A DNA stretch of 64,000 nt from positions 558,001 through 622,000 of the forward strand of contig NZ_JAJNDU010000001.1 in assembly GCF_021043365.1 (NCBI RefSeq), read 5' to 3'. The notes beneath the pieces were generated by a model. That model worked only from the letters and a program-made list of their open reading frames with translations, did no database searches and was not told the DNA's origin. Positions 1 to 7,671 of the stretch are shown in pieces (position 1 is the stretch's first letter; each line of letters begins with the position of its first letter). The position numbers and the translations under genes were made by a program. This DNA comes from Sphingomonas sp. IC-11 (GTDB lineage Bacteria; Pseudomonadota; Alphaproteobacteria; Sphingomonadales; Sphingomonadaceae).

Positions 1-359
1 CTGACAGCGTCGCGGCATTGCATAAGCTTGTCCTCGACAGCCTGGACGACGATCAGGCCGCCGACACGATTTCTATCCCGCTCGCCGGAAAGTCGTCGAT
101 CGCCGATCACATGGTGATCGCCAGCGGCCGTTCGACGCGTCAGGTCGCGTCCATGGCCACCAAGCTGGCCGAGAAGATCAAGGGCGAGACTGGTCGCTCA
201 CCGCGGATCGAGGGCCTGCCGACTGCGGATTGGGTGCTGATCGACGCTGGCGACGTGATTGTCCACCTGTTCCGCCCGGAAGTCCGCTCGTTCTACAATC
301 TGGAGCGCATGTGGTCGTTCGGCGATGCGCCGGCTGCTCCGGTCCCCGGGAACGCCTGA
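1..359 (+). CDS. rsfS: Ribosomal silencing factor RsfS (5' end outside window)
   Basis: RsfS binds ribosomal protein L14 and blocks 30S/50S joining when nutrients are short. The frame is open from the first base and reads DSVAALHKLVLDSLDDDQA, then the family block SIADHMVIASGRSTRQVASM and the C-terminal DWVLIDAGDVIVHLF. A TTG at position 18 could serve as a start, but the conserved-looking residues before it suggest that the true start lies just upstream of the window. The stop at 357-359 lies directly before rlmH, a common pairing since both proteins act on the large subunit. The family call is secure; only the N-terminus is unresolved. Confidence 0.93.
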   Translation, partial: DSVAALHKLVLDSLDDDQAADTISIPLAGKSSIADHMVIASGRSTRQVASMATKLAEKIKGETGRSPRIEGLPTADWVLIDAGDVIVHLFRPEVRSFYNLERMWSFGDAPAAPVPGNA

Positions 360-360
360 T

Positions 361-783
361 CTGATCCTGCACATTGTGGCGCGCGGGCGGATCGGGCGTT
401 CGCCCGAGGCCGAGCTGGTGGACCGCTACCTTAAGCGAATTTCATGGCCGACTCGTGTGACCGAGTTGCCGGATCGCGGCGGCAAGATCCCGGAGGTGGC
501 GCCTGCCATCCGCCGGATCATGCTGGATGAAACCGGCAAGGTGCTCTCTTCCATGGAGTTCGCCCGCATCCTCGAGCGCTGGCGCGACGACGGGGTGCGC
601 GAAACGCGCTTCATGATCGGCGCTGCGGACGGGTTCGACGATGCCGAGCGTGCCGGGGCCGACTTGCTGTTGTCGTTCGGCCGCGCCACCTGGCCGCACA
701 TGCTAGCCCGCGCTATGCTGGCCGAGCAGCTATTCCGCGCCACCTCTATCCTTGCCAATCACCCTTATCATCGCGAAGGCTGA
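361..783 (+). CDS. rlmH: 23S rRNA (pseudouridine1915-N3)-methyltransferase RlmH
   Basis: RlmH is a SPOUT-class methyltransferase that uses S-adenosylmethionine to methylate pseudouridine 1915 in helix 69 of 23S rRNA. The sequence shows HIVARGRIGRSPEAELVDRY at the N-terminus, the cofactor-loop element FMIGAADGF, and the C-terminal ATSILANHPYHREG typical of the family. From the CTG at 361 the protein has 140 residues, the normal family length, and its first residues align with the usual MLLHI start. An in-frame ATG at 325 would add 12 residues that overlap rsfS and look unlike the family. The start is therefore uncertain: a non-AUG CTG is my preferred reading. Confidence 0.9.
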   Translation: MILHIVARGRIGRSPEAELVDRYLKRISWPTRVTELPDRGGKIPEVAPAIRRIMLDETGKVLSSMEFARILERWRDDGVRETRFMIGAADGFDDAERAGADLLLSFGRATWPHMLARAMLAEQLFRATSILANHPYHREG

Positions 784-789
784 TCCGCG

Positions 790-1941
790 ATGCGGGTGGG
801 GCGAACAGCGATGCTCACGGGAGCGGCGATGCTGCTCGCCAGCGCGACGTCGGCGCCCAGCCCGCTCGCAATCGAGCGCGAGCGGCTGAGGGCGGCGCAG
901 GCTGAGGCTGCACAGGCGGCCGCCCGCGCATCTGATCTGGCGCGCCGCGCCGCTGCCGAACGGGATGCCGTTGCAAAGGCGCAGGCGGAAGAAGCGGTGA
1001 TGGGGGCGCGCATTGATCGTGCCGAGGCGACCGTCGCGGCGGCGCGGGCGCGTGTTGCAATCGTCGAGGCACTGCTGGAGCGGCAACGCGCGATCCTGGG
1101 GGAGCGGCAGAAGCCGGTAGCACGGCTGGTTGCGGCATTATCCTCGCTTGCGCGCCGGCCCGTAGCGGCGGCGATCGTCCAGCCAGGCTCGGTGACGGAT
1201 CTGGTTCATGTTCGCGCCGTACTGGGCAGCGCCTTGCCCGCAATCCGACAGGAAACAGCGGGGCTGCGCGAGGAACTGGCGCAAAGCCGCAGATTGCGTG
1301 CTAGCGCGGCACTGGCAGCTGAAGGGCTGGAGAGGAGCCGGCGGGATCTTATTTCCGAGCGCCGCGCGCTGGCGGCGGTACGGGCGCGACATGCCAGCGC
1401 CGCCGTGCAGCTCAGTCGGGATGCGCTTGCCCAGTCTGACCGCGCCATCGCGCTTGGCGAGGAGGCACGTGACATCATCGACCGGATGGCCTTGATCGGG
1501 CAGGCTCAGGCGAAGTTGGAAGAACTGGCGGCTCTTCGAGGGCCGCCGCGCTCCATCGTATCGCCCCAGCCGAGCAATTCAGCCTATCGCTTGCCGGTGG
1601 GCGGAAGGCTGGTGACCGGGTTTGGGGAAGTATCGGAGAATGGCGTGCGATCACGCGGGCTGGCGTTCGCCGTGGGAAGTCGCGCGATCGTCCGCGCGCC
1701 CGCAGCCGGTCGAGTGATCCTATCGCGGCCCTTCCGGCGCTACGGAACGATCGTGATCATCGATCACGGCGCGGGATGGAACAGCCTGGTCACTGGAATA
1801 GGCGATCCCGCGGTAAAACGGGGCGACGCGGTTGCCGCGGGCGATCCCGTTGGACGGGCCCCGAGTTCGGCTGATCCACTGGTCACAGTGGAACTGCGGC
1901 GGCAGGGGCGCCCGGTCGATATGGTGGCCGTGATCGGATGA
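790..1941 (+). CDS. EnvC-like murein hydrolase activator (degenerate LytM/M23 domain)
   Basis: 383 residues with a short hydrophobic N-terminus, a long Ala/Arg/Glu-rich coiled coil over roughly residues 25-250, and a C-terminal LytM (peptidase M23) domain from about residue 270. The layout is that of EnvC, which recruits and activates amidases at the division septum. The zinc ligands of active M23 enzymes look lost: the usual HxxxD site reads SRGLAFA and the usual HxE site reads VTVELRR, with only the His of IIDHGAGW kept. This favours a non-catalytic activator over an endopeptidase. The gene starts 6 nt after rlmH and precedes ctpA, a usual order in sphingomonads. Confidence 0.85.
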   Translation: MRVGRTAMLTGAAMLLASATSAPSPLAIERERLRAAQAEAAQAAARASDLARRAAAERDAVAKAQAEEAVMGARIDRAEATVAAARARVAIVEALLERQRAILGERQKPVARLVAALSSLARRPVAAAIVQPGSVTDLVHVRAVLGSALPAIRQETAGLREELAQSRRLRASAALAAEGLERSRRDLISERRALAAVRARHASAAVQLSRDALAQSDRAIALGEEARDIIDRMALIGQAQAKLEELAALRGPPRSIVSPQPSNSAYRLPVGGRLVTGFGEVSENGVRSRGLAFAVGSRAIVRAPAAGRVILSRPFRRYGTIVIIDHGAGWNSLVTGIGDPAVKRGDAVAAGDPVGRAPSSADPLVTVELRRQGRPVDMVAVIG

Positions 1942-2084
1942 ACGCTGGCCGCTCGCCAGAACCATCGATTTCGCCGGGATGACGAATTTGCCGCTCAGCC
2001 TCCATTCACCTCGTCGCTGCTTTGATCGGCCACGAGAAAGCCGCTAAAGGCGATCAATCCGGTTCGCCCGAGGACGTGATCCAC

Positions 2085-3434
2085 ATGAAGTTTCCGCTGC
2101 TCTCCGCCACTGCCTTGGTCGCGACGCTCGCGCTGGCGCCGCTTACCACCGGCGCCATGGCTGCCGTGGATGCGAGTGCCTATCGCGAGATGGAGCGCTT
2201 CATGGACGTGTATAATCGCGTCAAGGCCGACTATGTCGACAAGGTCACTGATGAACAGCTGATCAAGGGCGCGATTGAAGGGATGCTGGCGGCGCTAGAC
2301 CCGCATTCGGGCTATGTCGATGCGTCCGACTTCGAAAACCTTCGTATTCAGACTGAGGGAAATTACGGCGGGCTCGGCCTCACCGTCTCTCTTGAGGACG
2401 GCGCCGTGAAGGTGATCGCTCCGCAGGAGGATTCACCCGCGTGGCGCGCGGGGGTCAAGACCGGCGACTACATCACCCATATCAATGGCAAACTGATCTA
2501 CGGCGGTACGCTTGATGAAGCGGTGGCGCAGATGCGCGGAAAGCCAGGGTCCAAGCTGAACATCACCATTGTCCGGCCTGGCCGCGACAAGCCGATGGAA
2601 TTGTCGCTGGTGCGCGAGCTTATCGTTCAGCGCCCGGTGAAATGGGAAGTGAAGGGCGACGTCGGCTACGTCAACATCAACACCTTCTCGGAGACAACGG
2701 GTGCCGACACGCGCGCGGCGATGATGGCGATCGAAAAGGCGCTGGGCCATCGTCCGCTAGGCTATGTGGTGGACCTGCGCTCCAACGGTGGCGGGCTGCT
2801 GACGCAGGCCATTGAGGTCGCCGACGTGTTCCTCGAGGGCGGCGAGGTCGTGTCGCAACGCGGGCGCGAGAAGGGCGACGTCGAACGTTACTATGCCAAG
2901 CCGGGCGACATGGCGCATGGGCTGCCGATCATCGTGCTTACTGACAGTGGCACAGCATCAGCTTCCGAAATCGTCGCTGGTGCTATCCAGGATCATCATC
3001 GTGGCCTTGTCATGGGCGAGCGCACCTTCGGCAAGGGATCGGTGCAGACGCTGCTTCAGCTTGGGCCCACCACTGCGCTGCGCTTGACCACGGCGCGTTA
3101 TTACACGCCATCGGGCCGGTCGGTGCAGGAAGGCGGGATCGAGCCGGATATCGCCGTGCCGCAGATTAGCGATCCTGATTACAAGTCCCGCCCCGTGTTC
3201 CGCGAGGCAGACCTGCGCCGTCACCTGATCAATGAAGTGAAGGCTGACGACCGCATTCTTGAAGAAGATACCAAGGATGATCCGCGCTTCACCGCCACGG
3301 CGGAAACCTTGAAGAAGGACGGGATCGAAGACTTCCAGCTCTGGTATGCGCTGAAGACGGTCGCCCGGTTGGGTGGGCCCGCGCAGGTAGCGGCGGTAAC
3401 GGCATCCATGAAGAAGGATCTTGCCGCCAAGTGA
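2085..3434 (+). CDS. ctpA: S41 family C-terminal processing peptidase (CtpA/Prc)
   Basis: 449 residues. A signal peptide (residues 1-27, ending TGAMAA) sends it to the periplasm. A PDZ domain lies around residues 90-175 (GGLGLTVSLEDGAVKV) and is followed by the S41 catalytic core. The Ser/Lys dyad is visible: Ser292 in SGTASASEIVAGA and Lys317 in ERTFGKGSVQ, with the 25-residue spacing of E. coli Prc. Such proteases trim exported proteins and murein hydrolases, which fits the EnvC-like gene just upstream. I chose the ATG at 2085, right before the signal peptide; a TTG at 2022 would put 21 charged residues ahead of it. The stop overlaps the dsbB start. Confidence 0.93.
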   Translation: MKFPLLSATALVATLALAPLTTGAMAAVDASAYREMERFMDVYNRVKADYVDKVTDEQLIKGAIEGMLAALDPHSGYVDASDFENLRIQTEGNYGGLGLTVSLEDGAVKVIAPQEDSPAWRAGVKTGDYITHINGKLIYGGTLDEAVAQMRGKPGSKLNITIVRPGRDKPMELSLVRELIVQRPVKWEVKGDVGYVNINTFSETTGADTRAAMMAIEKALGHRPLGYVVDLRSNGGGLLTQAIEVADVFLEGGEVVSQRGREKGDVERYYAKPGDMAHGLPIIVLTDSGTASASEIVAGAIQDHHRGLVMGERTFGKGSVQTLLQLGPTTALRLTTARYYTPSGRSVQEGGIEPDIAVPQISDPDYKSRPVFREADLRRHLINEVKADDRILEEDTKDDPRFTATAETLKKDGIEDFQLWYALKTVARLGGPAQVAAVTASMKKDLAAK

Positions 3435-3916
3435 GCTCGACTCAATCACGCGCGCGGCTCATCGCGCTGCTGCTGCCATTGCTGTTGCTTGCCGGTGCCT
3501 GGGGATCGCAACTCATCGGTGGACTGGTGCCGTGCGAGATGTGCCATTGGCAACGCTGGCCGCATTACGCCGCCGTGCTGGTGGCCGCATTCGCCTTCAT
3601 CGTGCCGGGCCGGTCCAGCAAGGTAACCATGATCGTCGCGGCGGCATTGCTGGTGGCCGTGTCGGGACTGATCGGTGTCTTCCACGCCGGTGTGGAATAT
3701 CACTGGTGGCAGGGCATCACGGCCTGTTCGACCATGGCGACCGGTGACGGCGTGTCGACAGACGAAATGCTGCGCCGCCTCCTTGCGGCGCCGGTTATCC
3801 GTTGCGACTCGGCACAATGGACTTTGCTGGGCGTTTCCCTGGCTGGGTATAATGCGATCCTGTCGCTCGGCGGCGCGGCGGTGATCCTCTGGCTGATCGG
3901 AAGAAGGGCGAGATGA
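3431..3916 (+). CDS. dsbB: Disulfide bond formation protein B (DsbB family)
   Basis: 161 residues, inner-membrane quinone-linked oxidase that reoxidises DsbA. Four hydrophobic segments are visible. The first cysteine pair is the CxxC of VPCEMCHWQRW (Cys35, Cys38); the second periplasmic pair is Cys99 in GITACST and Cys125 in VIRCDSAQW. The GTG start at 3431 overlaps the ctpA stop in a GTGA quartet, which implies translational coupling. The stop in turn overlaps the coq7 start, so ctpA, dsbB and coq7 read as one operon. No DsbA lies in the window. Confidence 0.93.
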   Translation: MSSTQSRARLIALLLPLLLLAGAWGSQLIGGLVPCEMCHWQRWPHYAAVLVAAFAFIVPGRSSKVTMIVAAALLVAVSGLIGVFHAGVEYHWWQGITACSTMATGDGVSTDEMLRRLLAAPVIRCDSAQWTLLGVSLAGYNAILSLGGAAVILWLIGRRAR

Positions 3917-4446
3917 ACTGGAAACCAGGCGACCGCCGTCACGACACCAAGTCAATGATCCGTGTCGACCAGGCAGGCGAATATGGCGCGACCCGCATTT
4001 ATGCGGGTCAGCTCGCCATCATGGGGCATCGTTCTCCGCTGGCTCGTGAGATTGCCGGAATGGCGCTCCAGGAAGAGCGGCATCGCCGGTTTTTCGACCG
4101 GCTGATTGTGGAGCGCGGCGTGCGACCCACCTTGTTGCAGCCGTTCTGGGACGTGGCAGGCTTTGCATTAGGGGCCGTGACGGCGACCATCGGACCGGAA
4201 GCGGCCATGGCTTGCACCGCCGCCGTCGAGACCGAGATCGACAAACACTATGCCGATCAGCTGCTCGAACTCGGCACGGAAGAGCCCGAATTGCGCGAAG
4301 CGATTGCGGAGTTCCAGGCCGAGGAGTTGGAGCATCGCGATACCGCGCTGGCCAGCGGTGCGGAGAATGCGCCGGCCTATCCGCTGCTGTCCGCCGTCAT
4401 TCGGCTTGGCTGCCGCTTCGCCATCGCCACGGCAAAGCGGATCTGA
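3913..4446 (+). CDS. coq7: Demethoxyubiquinone hydroxylase (Coq7 family)
   Basis: 177 residues. Coq7 is a ferritin-like di-iron enzyme that hydroxylates demethoxyubiquinone late in ubiquinone synthesis, at the membrane surface. The carboxylate/histidine ligands repeat as expected: Glu23 in [14 protein letters not shown], the ExxH of QEERHRRF, and in the second half the Glu of [12 protein letters not shown] and the ExxH of [10 protein letters not shown]. The ATG overlaps the dsbB stop in an ATGA quartet. Pairing with the quinone-dependent DsbB makes functional sense but is inference. Length is normal for the short bacterial form. Confidence 0.94.
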   Translation: MNWKPGDRRHDTKSMIRVDQAGEYGATRIYAGQLAIMGHRSPLAREIAGMALQEERHRRFFDRLIVERGVRPTLLQPFWDVAGFALGAVTATIGPEAAMACTAAVETEIDKHYADQLLELGTEEPELREAIAEFQAEELEHRDTALASGAENAPAYPLLSAVIRLGCRFAIATAKRI

Positions 4447-4460
4447 GAGAGGGGGCAAGC

Positions 4461-4979
4461 GTGCGTTTCATCGGATCATCGGTGCTGGCGATGTTGGCCA
4501 TCGCAGCGCCGCTTTCCGCGCAGAATACTGCCGAGGGAGTGGTCTCGCCGTCCAAGGTCGTGATCCTTCCGCCGCCTTCGAAGCCGGTCGCGCTGCCCGG
4601 CGCGCCACGCACCAGCCGCCAGACCATCTCGGCGGAAACCTCCCGCAATGCGCCGGTGAACGGCGTTGTCGTGCTGTACGGCAATGAACGCTGCCCGACC
4701 AACAGCAACGGCGAGGAGATCGTCGTTTGTCAGCGGCGCAGCGCAGAAGAGCAGTTTCGCATTCCCAAGGAAGTGCGCACCCTGGAGATCACGCCCGAGA
4801 ACGAGAGCTGGGCGGCACGCGAAAAAGGCAACCAGGACGTCGGCAATGTCGGGATCGGTAGCTGCACCACAGTTGGGCCGGGCGGCGGCACCGGCTGCTT
4901 TGTTCAGGGGGCGAAGCGTGCAAAGCGTGAGGCTCAGGCACGTGATGACGCAGCGACGCCCGATCTGAGCCCGTTCTGA
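4461..4979 (+). CDS. Secreted hypothetical protein with conserved cysteines
   Basis: 172 residues from a GTG at 4461 preceded by GAGAGGGGG. An N-terminal signal peptide (residues 1-20, ending PLSAQ) predicts export. The mature part is Pro/Ser-rich, then carries an ordered segment [19 protein letters not shown] followed by FRIPKEVR, and near the end [17 protein letters not shown], giving two cysteine pairs that could form disulfides. I recognise the Cys...EIVVCQRR...RIPKE signature as recurring in sphingomonad proteins of unknown role, but know no function. It sits 14 nt after coq7 on the same strand and follows dsbB, so a periplasmic disulfide-bonded protein is plausible. Confidence 0.8.
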   Translation: MRFIGSSVLAMLAIAAPLSAQNTAEGVVSPSKVVILPPPSKPVALPGAPRTSRQTISAETSRNAPVNGVVVLYGNERCPTNSNGEEIVVCQRRSAEEQFRIPKEVRTLEITPENESWAAREKGNQDVGNVGIGSCTTVGPGGGTGCFVQGAKRAKREAQARDDAATPDLSPF

Positions 4980-5149
4980 GCGGCCTTGGCGCACCCGGCG
5001 AACTGAGCGCCGCCGACCCTCTCTATTCGGGCTATTGATACCCGCGGCGAGGCGGCTAATCTTGTTGCTGGTCGTGTGACTGGCGCAAGCGGAGCACCGC
5101 GAGGAAGCGCGACCGCTGTTGCCGCGCGCCTGGGCATGTCATCTCGGAT

Positions 5150-5158
5150 AAGGAGAGG
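5150..5158 (+). promoter_or_regulatory. Ribosome binding site fixing the PfpI start
   Basis: AAGGAGAGG lies 4 nt before the ATG at 5163. The frame is open upstream to 5076, but only the 5163 start has a Shine-Dalgarno sequence, and it begins exactly at the conserved MRVVFLLFP of the family. Confidence 0.7.
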
Positions 5159-5162
5159 CCCG

Positions 5163-5852
5163 ATGCGTGTTGTGTTTCTGCTGTTCCCATCGCTGACCCA
5201 GCTTGATCTCACCGGACCGGCGCAGGTGCTCGCCCGGCTTGGCGGCGATGCCAGGCAGGATCTGGTGTGGCGTAGTCGCGATCCAGTCATGACGGATGCA
5301 GGCTTCGCCATCGTACCGACCGCCACCTTCGATGAAGTCGCGTCCGTAGACATCCTGTGCATCCCCGGTGGAGTGGGGGTGAATGCCGTCATCGCCGACG
5401 ATGAGGTAATGGGATGGGTGCAGGAGGTCGGCGCCAAGGCGACCTGGGTGACGAGCGTATGCACCGGATCGCTCATCCTCGGCGCAGCCGGCCTGTTGCG
5501 CGGCTATCGAGCGACTTCGCATTGGGCGTGGCGCGACATGTTGTCCCTCTTCGGCGCAACACCCACGACAGAACGAGTGGTGATCGATCGAAATCGCGTG
5601 ACCGGCGGGGGCGTCACCGCAGGGATCGACTTTGCCTTGTCACTCACCGCTTTGTTGCGCGGTGAGGCACATGCACGCGCGGTGCAATTGAGCATGGAAT
5701 ATGACCCTGCGCCGCCGTTCGATGCGGGATCGCCTGACCGTGCAGGTGAACCTTTGGTTTCGTTGTTTCAGGAACGGATGGAGCGGCTGGCACCGGGACG
5801 TGAGAAGGAACTGCGCGCTCTGGCAATCAAGCGGGGCTTTGCCGCTGGTTAA
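5163..5852 (+). CDS. DJ-1/PfpI family protein, isocyanide hydratase-like
   Basis: 229 residues with the class I glutamine-amidotransferase-like fold of DJ-1/PfpI. The nucleophile elbow is VTSVCTGSLILGAAG, with Cys100 followed by Thr101, and an Asp15 sits in TQLDLTGPAQVL. The Asp/Cys/Thr set matches bacterial cyclohexyl-isocyanide hydratase (InhA), which converts isocyanides to N-formamides. The C-terminus carries the FALSLTALLRGEAHARAVQL segment seen in that subgroup. It stands alone, with no AraC-type regulator next to it, so the physiological substrate is unknown. A general stress or glyoxalase role of other DJ-1 proteins is possible but less favoured by these residues. Confidence 0.82.
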   Translation: MRVVFLLFPSLTQLDLTGPAQVLARLGGDARQDLVWRSRDPVMTDAGFAIVPTATFDEVASVDILCIPGGVGVNAVIADDEVMGWVQEVGAKATWVTSVCTGSLILGAAGLLRGYRATSHWAWRDMLSLFGATPTTERVVIDRNRVTGGGVTAGIDFALSLTALLRGEAHARAVQLSMEYDPAPPFDAGSPDRAGEPLVSLFQERMERLAPGREKELRALAIKRGFAAG

Positions 5853-6061
5853 AGCGATAATCAGCCGGCGCCGGACACGGCATCCGTCCAGCGCGGATTG
5901 CTGCAGAACTCGGCCCTCTTAGCGGACGATTGCCGCACAAGCGCAGGGAAACTCGGGTAAATACGACAAGGCCAAGCCGTTCGGTGGTCTGTTCCATGAT
6001 CGAAGCTTGTGGAAAACCCAGTATTGCCCTTCCGCATTGCTCGGCTAAGCCGTGGTGTTTG

Positions 6062-6340
6062 ATGGAACAGCAAGCACTCCCCCGCCGTAACGGCAGCGCA
6101 GATGGTCAGGTGACGCATAGCAGGCAGCGCCCTCTATCGTCGCTGGTGACGGTTCCGGTTGTGACCGTGGGCGCCGTTTGCCTGCTGCCGGTTGCTGTCG
6201 CAGCTTTCGGCATCAATCGCCTGGCGAGAGGGCGAGTGGATGGGCTCGGCGCCGACTCCGTGGCAGCAGCCGGATCATTGTGGCGGGCGACCAATGCGGC
6301 TGTAGAGGCCCTGACTAGCCCCTCTGCACCTCGGACCTGA
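6062..6340 (+). CDS. Possible small membrane protein, unknown
   Basis: An open frame of 92 residues from an ATG at 6062. It would encode a polar N-terminus, one hydrophobic helix (about residues 28-49, VTVPVVTVGAVCLLPVAVAA) and a polar tail. No Shine-Dalgarno sequence precedes the ATG, and its 3' end overlaps the end of the convergent glycosyltransferase gene by 26 bp. I recognise no family. It may be a real single-pass protein or a chance frame in GC-rich DNA; the coherent membrane helix is the only positive sign. The 209 bases before it (5853-6061) hold nothing else that I can support. Confidence 0.3.
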   Translation: MEQQALPRRNGSADGQVTHSRQRPLSSLVTVPVVTVGAVCLLPVAVAAFGINRLARGRVDGLGADSVAAAGSLWRATNAAVEALTSPSAPRT

Positions 6341-7445
6341 GCGCGCCGGCCGAACTCCGACTGCGTGCGGCTGCCCAACTTGTCAGAAGGCCGGTGAGGT
6401 ACCGCCGGAGGGCAGCAGGCTCGGTCGTTGCCATCACTGGCTCCTGAGCGCGGACCTTTGCAAGCGCAGCCGCGAAACTGTGGTTCTGATCCACCACTGC
6501 CAGCAAGCCTCGCTCCGCAAAGGCAGAAGTGATTTCCAATTGGTGATCGTCATAATGTTCACCCAGGTCGAACAGTCGGGGCACTGCGATAACGCGGCAT
6601 CCGTTCTGCAAGGCCGTGATCAGTGAACCAGTGCCCCCATGACAAACAACAATGTCGGCGCGCCGCAGGATCTCCTTCACCTCGGCGAAGGGGAGTGATG
6701 CATGTACCTCCTCAATACCTTGAGGAATGTAGGTCGACTCCCCAACCTGCAGAATGACCCGTTCCGGAAGCAAGCCGTCCCGCTTGGCTTCCTCCACCAT
6801 CCGCACCAACCGGTCGAACGGCAGGGTGGCTCCCACGGTTGCGAAAACCAGAGGCTCCTTCGCCGGACGCGGGCCGTCCAGCACGCGCAGGGGATCAAAG
6901 GTTTCCGTTGCGTTCCACAGCCTGGCCGACGCCGCCGATTGTGACACGCGCACATCCGCCAGCGGTCCCGCGATCCGGGCAAAGGCGGAGGGCGCGCGAA
7001 AGCGCGCGAAGCTGTCCACCAGCACGATCTTTGCGCCCCAGAGTCGCGCAAACAAGAGCACGAAAAACATCGAGCCCGCGCCCGTAGTGAGCACCACATC
7101 TGGACGCTCGCGGAAGATGACCAGGAAGGATTGCAACAAGTTTCGAAGGGCAGCGGAGAGCATCCGAAAGGGAGCGCCAAGTCGCGCCTGGCCAAGAGCG
7201 TAATGAGCGACAAAGAAGGTGCGATGTTGTTCGGCAATCGAGCGTCCAAGCGCCAGATCCTCTGACACGAAGAATGAGTCGTGCGGACGCCAGACATCCT
7301 CAAGATCTAGAAGCTGGCGAACATGTCCGCCACCCGAAGCGCATAGAGCTATTCGCAGCCTTTGCGGTGTCTCGCCGCTGTTTCGCGTTGATCGAGCAGA
7401 CGCCAATGACGAAATGTCGCGAGTAGATGCGCGCAGTTGCAGCAC
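6315..7445 (-). CDS. Glycosyltransferase, fused Alg14-like and Alg13-like halves (GelK/WelK type)
   Basis: 376 residues from a GTG at 7445, supported by a strong GGAGGAG at 7456-7462. The N-terminal half (about 29-185) looks like Alg14/PssD: a P-loop-like ASGGGHVRQLL, then PDVVLTTGAGSMFF. The C-terminal half (about 198-335) looks like Alg13/PssE, the GT28-type nucleotide-sugar domain, with FATVGATLPFDRLV and HGGTGSLITAL. In most systems these are two polypeptides; a single fused chain is known in sphingan clusters, where GelK/WelK adds glucuronic acid to lipid-linked glucose. A role as glucuronosyl- or related transferase in exopolysaccharide synthesis is therefore likely, acting on the cytoplasmic face of the membrane. 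It is divergent from the type I secretion genes. Confidence 0.8.
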   Translation of the reverse strand: MLQLRASTRDISSLASARSTRNSGETPQRLRIALCASGGGHVRQLLDLEDVWRPHDSFFVSEDLALGRSIAEQHRTFFVAHYALGQARLGAPFRMLSAALRNLLQSFLVIFRERPDVVLTTGAGSMFFVLLFARLWGAKIVLVDSFARFRAPSAFARIAGPLADVRVSQSAASARLWNATETFDPLRVLDGPRPAKEPLVFATVGATLPFDRLVRMVEEAKRDGLLPERVILQVGESTYIPQGIEEVHASLPFAEVKEILRRADIVVCHGGTGSLITALQNGCRVIAVPRLFDLGEHYDDHQLEITSAFAERGLLAVVDQNHSFAAALAKVRAQEPVMATTEPAALRRYLTGLLTSWAAARSRSSAGALRSEVQRG

Positions 7446-7487
7446 GAGAACTACACTCCTCCAGAAGTATCGCGGGAGATCGCCGTC

Positions 7488-7516
7488 TTGACTGGCTAAT
7501 ATCTCGTCATTGTCAT
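7488..7516 (+). promoter_or_regulatory. Candidate sigma-70 promoter for the type I secretion operon
   Basis: TTGACT (7488-7493), a 17-nt spacer and TGTCAT (7511-7516). The -35 is one base from consensus and the -10 matches 4 of 6. It lies in the 226-nt divergent region between the glycosyltransferase and the ABC transporter and would leave a leader of about 150 nt. Prediction only. Confidence 0.35.
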
Positions 7517-7671
7517 AGCGGGGGTCGGTGGCCCGGTGTACGAAGAAGCGTCCGAAATGGTGACGTCGAAGGTAAGGAGTATTGCTCTTACAGAGAACAA
7601 GCGCCTTTGTTTACGTGGAGGGCGCTCATCGGCGCAGTTAACCTGTTCGCTGTGAGGACCGATTGGTTGCC

